In this document: piece after piece, positions 8,778 through 18,124 of the stretch | Layout of the letters: every line of letters starts with the position of its first letter | Position numbering within the stretch: position 1 is the first letter of the stretch | Notes under the pieces: generated by a model | The model's database searches: none | What the model was told of the DNA's origin: nothing | The model's input: the letters and a program-made list of their open reading frames with translations, nothing else | Position numbers and translations under genes: made by a program | Source of the DNA: RYN-230 sp963760405 | Lineage (GTDB): Bacteria > Actinomycetota > Actinomycetes > Streptosporangiales > Streptosporangiaceae | Length of the DNA: 64,000 nt | Direction of reading: 5' to 3' | NCBI GenBank assembly: GCA_963760405.1 | Contig: CAVXCV010000007.1 | Location: 62,001 to 126,000, forward strand

Positions 8778-9644
8778 ATGGCAGGTGACAGGCCGAACCC
8801 GGAGGTCCAACGTCGGCGCCTAAGAGTAGAACTTCGCAGAGCACGTCAAGCAGCCGGGCTTACCCAAGAACAGGTGGCCACAGAACTGGAGTGGTCGCTC
8901 TCGAAGGTGATCCGCGTCGAAGCCGGCTCGGCGGGCATCTCTGCCCGCGATCTCGAGGCACTGCTCCGCCTGTATCGAATCGAGGATTCTGATCGAGTTA
9001 GTGAGCTTGCCGCCCTCGCCCGTGCCGCCAGGGAGCGGTCTTGGTGGGACATATACCGGAATGTAGCGTCCGCCGGACTTCTGCAGTTGATCGGGTACGA
9101 GGCTGCCGCCTGTATCACGCGAGCTTTTGAACCCTTGGTCGTTCCCGGATTGCTTCAGACGGAGGAGTACGCGCGCGCTATTATCAGACACTTTATTGAT
9201 GGTTTGTCAGCTGAGGCCGAGGACAGTCTGGTCGATCTGCGGATGAGGCGGCAGGAACTTCTCGACCGCACCGATCCCCCGCTCTTGTTTTTCGTCTTGG
9301 ACGAATCAGTGATCCGCCGCCCAGTTGGCGGCAATGCTGTTATGCGTCGTCAGCTGAGTAGTATGACCGAAATGGCGCAAAGGCCGAACGTGACCATTGA
9401 GGTTGTACCTTTCAGTGCTGGCGCCCACTCTGGGCTCAAAGGCCCCTTCGTTACTCTGGAATTCCCCGAAACAGCAGATGACGACGTACTGTATCTGGAA
9501 AATGCCCGAGGCGATTTGATCAGCCGTGAAGTCCCGGCGGAAATCTTGTCTTACCGGGAAGCGTTCGAGTCACTACGCAACCTCTCGCTCGGGCCTGAGG
9601 GCTCCTTGCGATACCTGAGTCAAGTGATCGATCAAATGCCGTGA
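8778..9644 (+). CDS. XRE-family regulator with DUF5753 domain
   Basis: 288 residues. Residues about 12-70 are an XRE helix-turn-helix (RRARQAAGLTQEQVATELEW ... SKVIRVEAGSAGISARDLEA). The rest is the DUF5753 domain typical of actinobacteria (VPGLLQTEEYARAIIRHF; DESVIRRPVGG; GPFVTLEFPE; SYREAFESLRNLSLGPEGSL). Such proteins often pair with small DUF397 proteins in regulation of development or antibiotic production. The ATG at 8778 has GAGGCGG just upstream. Codon usage here is less GC-biased than in the flanks. No DUF397 gene follows it; the nearest is on the opposite strand at 9.7 kb. Confidence 0.9.
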   Translation: MAGDRPNPEVQRRRLRVELRRARQAAGLTQEQVATELEWSLSKVIRVEAGSAGISARDLEALLRLYRIEDSDRVSELAALARAARERSWWDIYRNVASAGLLQLIGYEAAACITRAFEPLVVPGLLQTEEYARAIIRHFIDGLSAEAEDSLVDLRMRRQELLDRTDPPLLFFVLDESVIRRPVGGNAVMRRQLSSMTEMAQRPNVTIEVVPFSAGAHSGLKGPFVTLEFPETADDDVLYLENARGDLISREVPAEILSYREAFESLRNLSLGPEGSLRYLSQVIDQMP

Positions 9645-9656
9645 TCGCGCTGTACG

Positions 9657-9696
9657 CCTGCGAGGGGCCAGCGGTAAACCGCTGGCCCCTCGCAGG
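9657..9696. terminator. bidirectional terminator hairpin
   Basis: A perfect 19-bp stem (CCTGCGAGGGGCCAGCGGT and its complement) with a two-base AA loop; the pairing continues imperfectly outward. It sits 12 bases after the XRE gene stop and 44 bases before the end of the convergent DUF397 gene. There is no T-run. Confidence 0.8.
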
Positions 9697-9740
9697 TATA
9701 CACCCACCCAGAACGACTGCTCAAACAGCCAAACCGTGGT

Positions 9741-9956
9741 TCAGCCTTGCAGAAATCTGTCGAACTCACCTTTTTTGGCGCCGTCCAAAAATGCCGCCCA
9801 TTCGTCATGCGTATATGAGAGGAACGGGCCTTCGGAAAATCTAGAATTCCCGATGACAACCATACCATCCTGTGACCTCACCTGTACGCAGTTCCCGCCT
9901 CCGCTCATCGTCGCGGTATGCCAGGAACTCTCCGTCGCGTTCGTGGTAAACATCAT
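9741..9956 (-). CDS. DUF397 domain protein
   Basis: About 71 residues with the DUF397 pattern: a W near the N-terminus, the core GGGNCVQVRSQDGMVVIGNS, and the tail SYTHDEWAAFLDGAKKGEFD. These proteins are small partners of XRE-DUF5753 regulators. GGAGG precedes the ATG pair at 9956/9953. The gene begins 36 bases after the stop of the XRE regulator upstream on the same strand, so the two form the usual regulator/partner operon. Confidence 0.85.
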   Translation of the reverse strand: MMFTTNATESSWHTATMSGGGNCVQVRSQDGMVVIGNSRFSEGPFLSYTHDEWAAFLDGAKKGEFDRFLQG

Positions 9957-9992
9957 CAAACCTCCATTCGTGGACTGGTGCGAAGACGGGAA

Positions 9993-10856
9993 CTACAAGG
10001 AATCGAAGGATTCCCCTATATTCTCGGCAAGCCTCACGGAGCCCTCAGTATCGAGGGCACCGGCCCGCAGATAATGCAAGGTTTCCTTGTATCTATCGAT
10101 ATCAGATGGACGTTCCAGATACAGGGTCCCCGCCATATTTTCCAAATACACTACCGCAGGCTGGGGAGCTTGGAACTCAAGAAGCGTGAACGTGTTGTCC
10201 AGGCCCGGATGCGCGCCTAGGCCGAGCGGCACTACTTGAAGTGTGATGCTGGGGATGGTGGTCGCAAGTTCCACCATTCTCTTAAGTTGCTCATGCATGA
10301 CCTGGCTGCCGCCGACACGGCGCCGGAGGGCTGACTCGTCGACCAGAGCCCAGAAGGTCGGCGGTGATTCCCTAGTAAGTATTTCCTGCCGCTTGAGCCG
10401 AGCAGCCACACGCTCGTTGAGAATGTGGTCCGCGATCCGCGGAAGAATTCCTTTAATAATCGCACGAGCGTATTCTTCTGTCTGAAACATCCACGGAATA
10501 ACGCATGACTCGTATGAGCTTATCTGGGTGGCCTCGATCTCAAGGCCGATAAGCGGCGCGATCAGGAGATCTTCGTACTTGTTCCACCAGCCCTGCTGCT
10601 TCGCCTCACGGGCAAGAGTCATCAGCTGGGTGAACAGCGGTTCCTTGACACCGTAGAGCACGCAAAGATCACGCACGTCTCGCGGGTTGGCTGGACGTGT
10701 GGCCGTCTCGATGCGGCTGATCTTGGCCGCCGAACACATGAGCTCCCGAGCCACGTCCTCGACGCTGAGCTCAGCTTGCTTACGCAACTCGCGAAGTTGG
10801 CTCGCCAGCTCCCGGCGGCGGAGCGTCGGACTCCGTTCAGCCACTGATGGCACCAT
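9993..10856 (-). CDS. XRE-family regulator with DUF5753 domain
   Basis: 287 residues. An XRE helix-turn-helix (LRELRKQAELSVEDVARELM ... AAKISRIETATRPANPRDVR) is followed by DUF5753 (IPWMFQTEEYARAIIKGILP; DESALRRRVGGSQVMHEQLK; YLENMAGTLYLERP). It is a distant paralogue of the regulator at 8.8 kb and is followed by its DUF397 partner. No ribosome site precedes the ATG at 10856, but TAAGAT lies just before it, so a leaderless transcript is possible. Confidence 0.9.
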   Translation of the reverse strand: MVPSVAERSPTLRRRELASQLRELRKQAELSVEDVARELMCSAAKISRIETATRPANPRDVRDLCVLYGVKEPLFTQLMTLAREAKQQGWWNKYEDLLIAPLIGLEIEATQISSYESCVIPWMFQTEEYARAIIKGILPRIADHILNERVAARLKRQEILTRESPPTFWALVDESALRRRVGGSQVMHEQLKRMVELATTIPSITLQVVPLGLGAHPGLDNTFTLLEFQAPQPAVVYLENMAGTLYLERPSDIDRYKETLHYLRAGALDTEGSVRLAENIGESFDSL

Positions 10857-11313
10857 ATCTTAGCGTGACGAGACTACTACCTATCGTATGGTTCACTATG
10901 GAGACACACTTGTATCTTACCTCTGGCAATTACCAGATGCACTTGACCCTGAAAATTTATAGGGAGAGACTGGCAGCACGGCCCGGAGATGTCAAGCGCG
11001 TTGCGCAAGCGTTATCCGTGAGCCGACCTGGGACGGAAGGAGGTCCATAGCCTGACCATCCCCGGCTAGGCGGGCGTCCCTGGCTATCGAACCTAGTAGA
11101 CAGGAAACGCCGGGCCGATGCTGCAACATCGACCCGGCGGATGCCTTGCTAGCTCCCCAGCTTCGAGAGCTTGTCTAAGGCGGATCTACATGAACGATAC
11201 CAGCGATCCCAACAAGCACAAGATCGCCCACAGCGCGCTTTCGCCATCGGCGGAACTCGCGCGCCATGCGGGCCCCACCTGTCCGTCCACAGCTATCGGT
11301 GGAGGGCGGACAG
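10857..11313. other. intergenic region, no convincing gene
   Basis: About 450 bases of mixed composition between the XRE regulator and a small membrane protein. A short frame from the ATG at 11190 (49 codons, MNDTSDPNKHKIAHSALSPS) resembles nothing I recognise and is not called. The only structure I see is the hairpin at 11108-11139. Confidence 0.5.
11108..11139. terminator. stem-loop, possible terminator
   Basis: CGCCGGGCCGATG and CATCGACCCGGCG pair with one mismatch around a CTGCAA loop. No clear gene ends just before it, so it may instead be a structured leader of the small genes downstream. Confidence 0.45.
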
Positions 11314-11496
11314 ATGCTCGCATCTCATGTCGCGGCTGAGGGAATCGTGCCCATCCAGGTACTTGTGGTGGTGCTAGCTGTGGCTGCCGTGATCTTCTGG
11401 CGAGTGGCACTGAAGATCATCGTCATCCTTGCCGTGATCCTGCTCGCTTCCGGGGCTGTAGCTTTCATCGAAGGACTTCTGCGCGGAATCAAATGA
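11314..11496 (+). CDS. small two-span membrane protein
   Basis: 60 residues from the ATG at 11314, with GGAGG eight bases upstream. Two hydrophobic stretches (PIQVLVVVLAVAAVIF at about 12-28 and IIVILAVILLASGAVAF at about 33-51) are separated by WRVALK. I recognise no family. A long hairpin follows its stop codon. Good signals, unknown function. Confidence 0.6.
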   Translation: MLASHVAAEGIVPIQVLVVVLAVAAVIFWRVALKIIVILAVILLASGAVAFIEGLLRGIK

Positions 11497-11514
11497 ACAC
11501 GGCCCGTGAACACG

Positions 11515-11563
11515 GCCCGTCGGCCGAACCAACGCAACGCCCCGGCGTTGTCGGCCGACGGGC
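11515..11563. terminator. long stem-loop after small membrane protein
   Basis: GCCCGTCGGCCGA and TCGGCCGACGGGC pair, and inside them AACGCC/GGCGTT pairs again around CC. A tandem GAACACGGCCCGT repeat lies just before the stem. It probably ends transcription of the small membrane protein ahead of the kinase promoter. Confidence 0.65.
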
Positions 11564-11574
11564 TCGCCTTCGCG

Positions 11575-11613
11575 TACTCCCAGCGGAGTACACGATCATG
11601 CAACTCACGGAGG
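11575..11613. promoter_or_regulatory. palindromic element, copy 2 (kinase promoter region)
   Basis: The second copy of the 39-bp element seen at 8232-8270, with a single C/T difference. It lies 37 bases before the proposed kinase start. Its occurrence before both the sensor kinase and the MMPL exporter suggests one regulon, most simply autoregulation by the cognate response regulator. Confidence 0.6.
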
Positions 11614-11649
11614 CAGACCGGGCCGGGCCGGGGAGCTTACGCTGAGCAG

Positions 11650-12894
11650 GTGAACCGACTGGTCGCATGGTGGCAGCGCTACCGCGACTCCACCGCCCGG
11701 GACATCGTCTCGGCGGTGGTGGTGACGCTGGTGCTGCTGGCCGGCGCCTACGGCGAGGCCCACCCCAACCAGCCATCCGACCAGGTCGTCAACGGCCACC
11801 CGGTACCGCATACCCCGGCGATTGCGTTCGGCCTGGTCATCGTGGCGTGCCTGGTGCTGGCGGTCAGGCGGCGCTACCCGGTCACCGTGCTGGTCGTCTC
11901 GGTCAGCGCCGTGGTCGCCTACAGCCTGCTCGGCTACGTCAACGGCGCGGTGCTGCTCGCCCCGGCCATCGCCCTGTACACGGTGGCCAAGACGGTCAGC
12001 ACCCGCCGGGCGCTGCTGATCGCGGGCGGGACGCTGGTCGCGCTGATGGCGGCCACCGCGGTGGGCAACCCTTTCGTCCCGACCGCCGGCGGTTTCTACC
12101 TCATCCCCGCACTGATCGCCGCCCCACTGTTCGGCGGGATCGCGGTGCGGAACCGGCTGGCCTATGTCAACTCGATCGAGGCCCGGGCCGAGGATGAGGC
12201 CCGGCGGCGGATCGATGAGGAACGGCTGCGGATCGCCCGGGACCTGCACGACGTGGTCGCACACACCATGGCCACCATCAACGTGCAGGCCACCGCGGCC
12301 GCGCACGTGCTGGCCAGCCAGCCGGAAGCCGCCGCCGAGGCGCTGCAGATAATCCGGGTGGCCAGCAAGGACGGCCTGCGTGAGCTGCGTGCGATCCTCA
12401 ACGTGCTGCGCCAGGGGGACGAGGCCGACCCGACCCAGCCCGCCCCCGGGCTGGCCCAGCTCGACACGCTGATCGCCGGGGCGGTCAAGGCCGGCCTGCC
12501 GGTCACCGTCACCCGGACCGGCCAGGCCCGGCCGCTGCCCGCCGAGGTGGACCTGGCTGCCTACCGGATCGTGCAGGAGTCGCTGACCAACGCGATCCGG
12601 CACGCTGGCCCGGCCACCGCCACCGTGTCGCTCGGCTACGACGACACCGGGCTGCGGATCGACGTCACCGACACCGGCCGGGGCGCCAGCACGGGCGGGG
12701 GTTCCGGCCCGGCCGGGAGTTCCGGGCACGGGCTGACCGGCATGCGTGAGCGGGCCGCGGCGATCGGCGGCGAGGTACAGGCGGGCCCGGTGCCAGGTGG
12801 CGGCTTCCGGGTGACCGCCCGGCTGCCCAGTACGGACCAGCCCAGTACGGACCAGCCCAGCGTGCAGCAACTGGCGGAGAGGATCGCGCCATGA
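11650..12894 (+). CDS. NarL/DesK-type sensor histidine kinase
   Basis: 414 residues from a GTG at 11650 (chosen because the hydrophobic N-terminus starts there; the ribosome site is weak). About five spans fill residues 18-165, then a HisKA_3 phosphoacceptor helix (RIARDLHDVVAHTMATINVQ, His near 200) and a HATPase domain (YRIVQESLTNAIRHAG; IDVTDTGRG; GHGLTGMRERA). The C-terminal tail holds a 15-bp tandem repeat (STDQP). It overlaps the response regulator by ATGA. The signal is unknown; coupling to MMPL exporters is common for such pairs, and a shared upstream element supports that here. Confidence 0.93.
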   Translation: MNRLVAWWQRYRDSTARDIVSAVVVTLVLLAGAYGEAHPNQPSDQVVNGHPVPHTPAIAFGLVIVACLVLAVRRRYPVTVLVVSVSAVVAYSLLGYVNGAVLLAPAIALYTVAKTVSTRRALLIAGGTLVALMAATAVGNPFVPTAGGFYLIPALIAAPLFGGIAVRNRLAYVNSIEARAEDEARRRIDEERLRIARDLHDVVAHTMATINVQATAAAHVLASQPEAAAEALQIIRVASKDGLRELRAILNVLRQGDEADPTQPAPGLAQLDTLIAGAVKAGLPVTVTRTGQARPLPAEVDLAAYRIVQESLTNAIRHAGPATATVSLGYDDTGLRIDVTDTGRGASTGGGSGPAGSSGHGLTGMRERAAAIGGEVQAGPVPGGGFRVTARLPSTDQPSTDQPSVQQLAERIAP

Positions 12895-13586
12895 TCCGGG
12901 TGCTGCTCGCGGACGACCAGGCGCTGATCCGGGCGGGTTTCCGGCTGCTGCTCGGCAGCATCGACGGCATCAAGGTGGTGGGCGAGGCCGGCGACGGCGA
13001 GCAGGCCGTGGACATGGCCCGGCGCGAGCGGGCCGATGTGGTGCTGATGGACATCCGGATGCCCGGGGTGGACGGCCTGGAAGCCACCCGCCGGATCGCG
13101 GCTGACGACAGCCTGGCCGGCGTCAAAGTGATCATCTTGACTACGTTCGAGTCCGACGAGTACGTCTACCAGGCCATCCGGTCCGGGGCGAGCGGCTTCC
13201 TGCTGAAGGACGCCGAGCCGGACGAGCTGATCCAGGCGGTCCGGGTGGTGGCCCGGGGCGACGCGATGATGGCGCCGAGCGTGACCCGGCGGCTCATCAA
13301 CGACCTGGCCCGGCGGCCCGAGCAGCTGCAGACCGACAGCCGCGTGCTCAGCAGCCTCACCGACCGGGAACGGGAAGTCCTCCGCCTGGTGGCGGCGGGC
13401 CTGTCCAACGACGAGATCGCCGCCCGGCTGTTCCTCAGCCCGCTGACCGCCAAGACCCACGTCAGCCGGATCATGACCAAGCTGGATGCGCACGACCGGG
13501 CCCAGCTCGTCGTCATCTCCTACGAGACCGGCCTGGCCACCCCGGGGGCTATTTCTTCGCGAACTCCTCGACCAGGTGGGCGTTGA
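12891..13586 (+). CDS. NarL/LuxR-type response regulator
   Basis: 231 residues. The REC domain has acidic D9-D10, phosphoacceptor Asp in VVLMDIRMPG (near 54), Thr in ILTTFESDEY and Lys in FLLKDAEPDEL. A LuxR-type helix-turn-helix follows (LTDREREVLRLVAAGLSNDE ... AKTHVSRIMTKL). It is the partner of the overlapping kinase. The last ten residues (ISSRTPRPGGR) go beyond the usual end, and the gene converges with the SMC operon 63 bases away. The likely target is the palindromic element before the kinase and the MMPL gene. Confidence 0.95.
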   Translation: MIRVLLADDQALIRAGFRLLLGSIDGIKVVGEAGDGEQAVDMARRERADVVLMDIRMPGVDGLEATRRIAADDSLAGVKVIILTTFESDEYVYQAIRSGASGFLLKDAEPDELIQAVRVVARGDAMMAPSVTRRLINDLARRPEQLQTDSRVLSSLTDREREVLRLVAAGLSNDEIAARLFLSPLTAKTHVSRIMTKLDAHDRAQLVVISYETGLATPGAISSRTPRPGGR

Positions 13587-13649
13587 AGGCCTTCAGGTCA
13601 TCCGGCTTCCGGGGTGCCTCCGGCGACTCGATTTCAGCGCCTGCGCCGC

Positions 13650-16600
13650 TCAGTCCGGGTCCGGGTCGGCCTCCTCGTCGTCCGGCTCGGCCGCGGGCAC
13701 CGGGACCGGCCGCGCCCGGCCCGCCACCGGGCCGCCGAGGGCCAGCGCGTTCCCGGCGTCCGCCGGGACATACCGGGTGGGCCGGAACCCCAGTAGCTCC
13801 GCGGCCAGGTCCTCGTTTCCGGCATAGCCCGCGCCCGCGTCGGTGAGCTGCCCGCTGTCCCACAGCGCGAGCAGGGTGGACAGGGCGTGCGCGGCCTTGT
13901 CGTGCTGCATGTCGTAGTGCGCGATCATCGGCACTTCCGGGTAGGTCACCCACAGGTCGTGCCCGGTCATGAACAGGTCCAGGTCGAACCGGACGGTCAG
14001 GCCCAGCAGCTCGGGCTTGAACTTCTCGTCGATCCCGGCGAACGCCTCGTCCAGCGCGACCAGCCGCGGGCAGGTCGGCTTGGACGAGGAGTACAGTGCG
14101 TTGGCCGCGGCGAACAGCGGCAGATGGATCGCGGCGGACTTCTCCCCGCCGGACATCTCCGAGTGCTTCTTCCTGGTCAGCCGTTCCGCGGGCTGGCCGG
14201 GCCAGAGCATCCGCAGCTCGAACGCGTGCCAGGACCGGTAGTCCAGCACCGCGGCGAGCACTTCCCGGTAGGTGTCCCGCGGGTTACTGGCCCGGTACTC
14301 ATGGATCATGTCCCGGATCAGGCCGCGCAGCTCGGCCAGCCCCCTGGTGTCCAGCCCGGCCGCGTCCTGCTCCAGCAGCCGGGACGCGGCCGCCTGGTGG
14401 TCGGTGATCTTGTCGGAGCGGACCCAGCGGATGCCGATCGCCATGCCGGAGGACATCGGCTTGGACCGGGTGCCGGTGTCCATCTCGCCGACCAGTTCCC
14501 GGGCGGCCAGCACCCGGGCGTGCACCTGCTGGGCCAGCGCGGTCAGCAGTGAGTCCTCCAGCACGGTCCGTTCCCGCTGTTCCAGCAGGACCCCCTGGGC
14601 CGCGGCCTCGGCGGAGATCTTGCTGGCGAACGCGGCGGCGGGCAGCCGGCCCTCGCTGGTGGCCACCTCCACCAGGAACGGCGCCTCGCCGGCCATGTCC
14701 GCCTGGTAGCCGTCCTCACCCGCCTTGAGCGCGTCCTCGAAGTCCCGGTACGCCCCCCACATCCCGTCCAGCGTGCCCTTGAGCGCGGCGTCGCCGGCCG
14801 GGCCGGCCCGGGCAGCTGGCTGAACGCATCCAGGATCGCCACCGCGCCGGCGGGCAGCACGGCCCTGATCGCCGCCTCCGGCTGGGCTGGATCATCCTCG
14901 CTGATCAGGGCTTCCATCAGCGCTGCCGTGGCCTGCTCCGGATCAGGCCACTGGCCCGGTTCCGGCCACAGCGCGGTCTCGGTCACCTCCAGCAACGGCC
15001 GCAGCTCCCGCCGGGCGTACGGGGCGAACCCGGCCGCCTGCGCGGTCAGCTCAGTCACCGCGCTGGCCAGCGCCTGGCGGCCGTGTTCCAGGTCAGCCTG
15101 GGCGCGGACCAGCGCGTCGTGCTCAGCGGCTTCGGCGTCCCGGGCCGCCCGCAACGCCCCGCGCGCCCCGGCCAGTTCCCGTTCGGCCGCGGCGATCTCG
15201 CTGGTGATCTGTTCGTACTCGGCGCCGCCGGCCCGCTCGTCGATGCTCAGTTTCTCCGCGCTGGCCAGGTGCGCCGCCTGGTTCTCCGCCAGCATCGCGG
15301 CGGCGTCGTCGTTCTCCCCGGCCAGCCGCCCGATCCGGGCCTGCCGCCCGGCCAGGTCCCGGTCCAGCGCGGCCACTGCGGCGCGGCCACGGATCAGGTC
15401 ATCCGCGGCCCGCTCGAACTCGGCCACCGCACGCTCGGCCGCGTCAACCTCGGCCGCCGCGGCGGCCAGGTCCCGGTCCGCGCCGGTCCGGCGCAGCCGC
15501 CGGGCCTGCGCGTCCAGCTCCGCGATCGCCGTGTCCAGCGCCGTCTGCGCCTCACCGAGCCGGTCCGCGGCCGCGGACCGCAGCGCCCCCGCGTGGGTGA
15601 CCGCCCGCAGCGCCCCGGCCACCGGCCCGGTCCGCGGCAGCTCCTGCTGCGCCCGGCTGAGATCGGCCCGCGCCTCGTCCACCCGGCGCAGCTCCGCCCC
15701 GGCCGCCGCCCGCTGCTGCGCTGCGGCCGCGATCTCCGCGTCGAGTTCGGCGAGCCGGGCCTGGCGCCGGCTGGCCCGGTTGGTCGCCCCGATGAACTCG
15801 GCCCCGGGCTTCGGCCGGGCGCCCGCGAATGGGCCCGCGCGGTACTGCGCCCGGGCCGTCACCACCAGCCCAGCCAGTCCGTCCGGCGCCGCATCCTTGA
15901 CCACCGGGCCATCCGCAACGCAAACCGACGCCAGTACTCCCGCCACCAGGTCCGGCGGGACCATGTCCTGCTGTTCCGGGACGAGCACATCGGCCAGTGT
16001 TTTCCCGCCGGGCCGCGCCGCCGGGGACAGCGCGACCAGGTAGCTGTCCGCCTCGGACTTATCCAGCGCGGCGGCGGTCAGCGCGGGATCGGGATGGATC
16101 CACGCGGTGAGCAGCCCGCTGCCAGACAGCGCGCCCTCGATCGCCGCGGCCGCCTCCGGGCTGAGGTCGTCGGTGAACCGGACCAGCTGCCACAGCGGTG
16201 CGCCCGGGCGGCCGGCCCGGTCCGCGGGCCGCAGATCGGACCCAGGCGGGGCGTCGTCCCGCTCCGCGGCGATCGCGTCCCGCTCTGCGGTCAGCCTGGC
16301 TTCGCGGGCGGCCAGGTCGCCGGCCCGGCTGCGGAGCTGCTCGCCGCTGGCGATCAGGGCCGCCGCGGCATCCCGGGTCAGCGAGCCGAACAACTCCCCC
16401 AGGCCGGGCGTATCCAGTTCCCCGATGTGCTCCACTGCCGCGATGAGCTGAGCCGCCTGCCCCGCCGTGATCACCGGGTAGGGCTCGTCGCTCGCCCACC
16501 GCCCCGCCCACGCCCTGAGTTCCCCGGCCAGCTCCGCGCGGGCTCCGGCCAGCCGGTCCGCGGCCACGGCGCAGGCCTGGTCCTGGCCGGTCACCGCCTG

Positions 16601-18124
16601 CCGGGCCGTGGCCAGCGCGGCCTCGGCGCGGCCGCGGCCCTGCTCCGCGTCCCGGACCGGGGCGAGCTGGGCCCGGACCGCGGCGATGTCGTCCCGCCGG
16701 GCCGCGGCTCGTGCCCTGGCGGTGACCGGCAGGTCGTCGCCGGTGTCCGCGGGCTCACCGTCCCGGGCCAGCCCGGCGCGCTCGGCGGCGTCGGCCAGGA
16801 TGCGGCTGTGCCGGGCAGCGGCCCGGGCCAGGTCGGCTTGCCGGGCAGCCACGTCGTCGGCTTCACGGCGCAGTTCGGCCACGTCGGCCTGGGCCCGGGC
16901 CAGCCGGGCCTGCTCCGCGGCCAGGTCGCGGGCTTCCTTGTCCAGCTGACCGCGGCGCAGCGCGAGCTTTTCGTGGTCCTTGTACGCATCCCGGTTCTTC
17001 AGCGCGAACAGCCGCGCGTCGAACGTGTCCACCGTGGTCTTGGCCTGCTGCCCGGCGTCCGCGGCCCGCTGCTGCTCCTGCCGGGCCCGGGCCACGGTCC
17101 GCGCGGCCGCGGTGATCGCGCTGCCGTGCCCGGCGGCGGTGGCCAGCCGGGCGGTGACCTGGCCAAGCTGGTGCTGGGCGTGCACCCGCAGGTAATCCGT
17201 GTACTGCACCAGGAAGGTCCGGACCGCCGCGTCGGCGGCCGCGAGGTCATCGCAGGTCTTCTGGATCGCGGCCAGGTTCTCGAAGTCCCGGGCCGCCTGC
17301 TGCAGCAGGTCCTCATCGATCGGGCTCAGCCCCGCGGTGAGCGTGTCCGAGACCTTGGCCGGGTCGAGGTCCTTGGCCAGCAGCGGGCGGCGCAGCGCGA
17401 TCAGCAGGTCGAGCAGCTGGGTGTACCGCTCCCGGCCCAGGCCGAACAGCCGCGTGTCCACCGCCTCCTGGTACACGCCCTTCCGGTCGCCGAGGTAGGC
17501 GTCCCGGCCGAGGATCGCGGTGAGCTGCTTGGTGGTCAGCGGCCGGGAGTCCGCGGACAGCAGGCCGAAGTCTGCCCCCATCCGCTGGCCGGTGAGGTAG
17601 AACGCGGGGCGCGGCCGGTCCCAGTTCCGGTGCGCGGTCAGCCCGATGATCAGGGTGACGGTCTCGTCCGGCCGGGCGAACTCCATCCACACGTAGCCGT
17701 GCTCGGCGTCCTGCCCCCGGTACAGCAGGTTCGCCTTCATCGTGCGGTTCTCGCCGCTGAACGGGTCCAGCCGCCGGGCGTCCAGGCTGCCGTCGAGCAC
17801 GAACGGGAACAGCACCTCCAGTGCCTTGGTCTTGCCCGAGCCGTTGTGCCCGCGCAGCGCCAGCCGACCGTCCGCGAACACGAACTCCTCGTCGGTGTAG
17901 TCCCAGAGGTTGATGATCCCGGCCCGGGTCGGCTTGAAGCGGGACGTTGTTGCCGGGTCCTGCGTTGCCGGGGCGTCGGTGGCCGCCGTGGCCTCCGCCG
18001 CCGGGGCGTCCGTGGCTTCTGCTGCCGGGGCCTCCGTGGCTTCTGCTGCCGGAGCCTCTGCTGCCGGAGCCTCTGCTGCCGGGGCCTGCGCAACCCGCCC
18101 CCCGGCACCGTGGCTGGTGATCAC
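13650..18124 (-). pseudogene. JetC-like SMC ATPase (TIGR02680 family), one frameshift
   Basis: About 1490 residues. Near residue 95 is a Walker A (LRGHNGSGKTKALEVLF), then long Ala/Glu/Arg-rich coiled coils, and at the C-terminal end the ABC signature (HSEMSGGEKSAAIHLPLF) and Walker B (RLVALDEAFAGIDE). This is the ATPase of the four-gene TIGR02677-02680 neighbourhood, grouped with Wadjet systems that sense and cut plasmid DNA. The frame shifts by one base near 14795, between ILDAFSQLPGPAR and DAALKGTLDGMWG. The first 60 residues are an APAAEA repeat extension not expected in the family. The GTG start overlaps the JetB stop. An Asp/Glu-rich tail ends the protein. Confidence 0.85.

Noticed and set aside
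8418..8778. Toxin-antitoxin pair at the RHH-like gene
   Set aside because: No toxin gene is adjacent on the same strand; the divergent XRE-DUF5753 protein is a regulator.
11190..11339. Short plus-strand frame of 49 codons
   Set aside because: No recognisable pattern, and it overlaps the better-supported membrane-protein gene.
13549..13650. Minus-strand tail reading KPDDLKAFNAHLVEEFAKK after the JetC stop codon
   Set aside because: It resembles the start of deazaflavin-dependent reductases, but it ends at once in a TAG, has no start codon in frame and overlaps the response-regulator 3' end. Too short to call.
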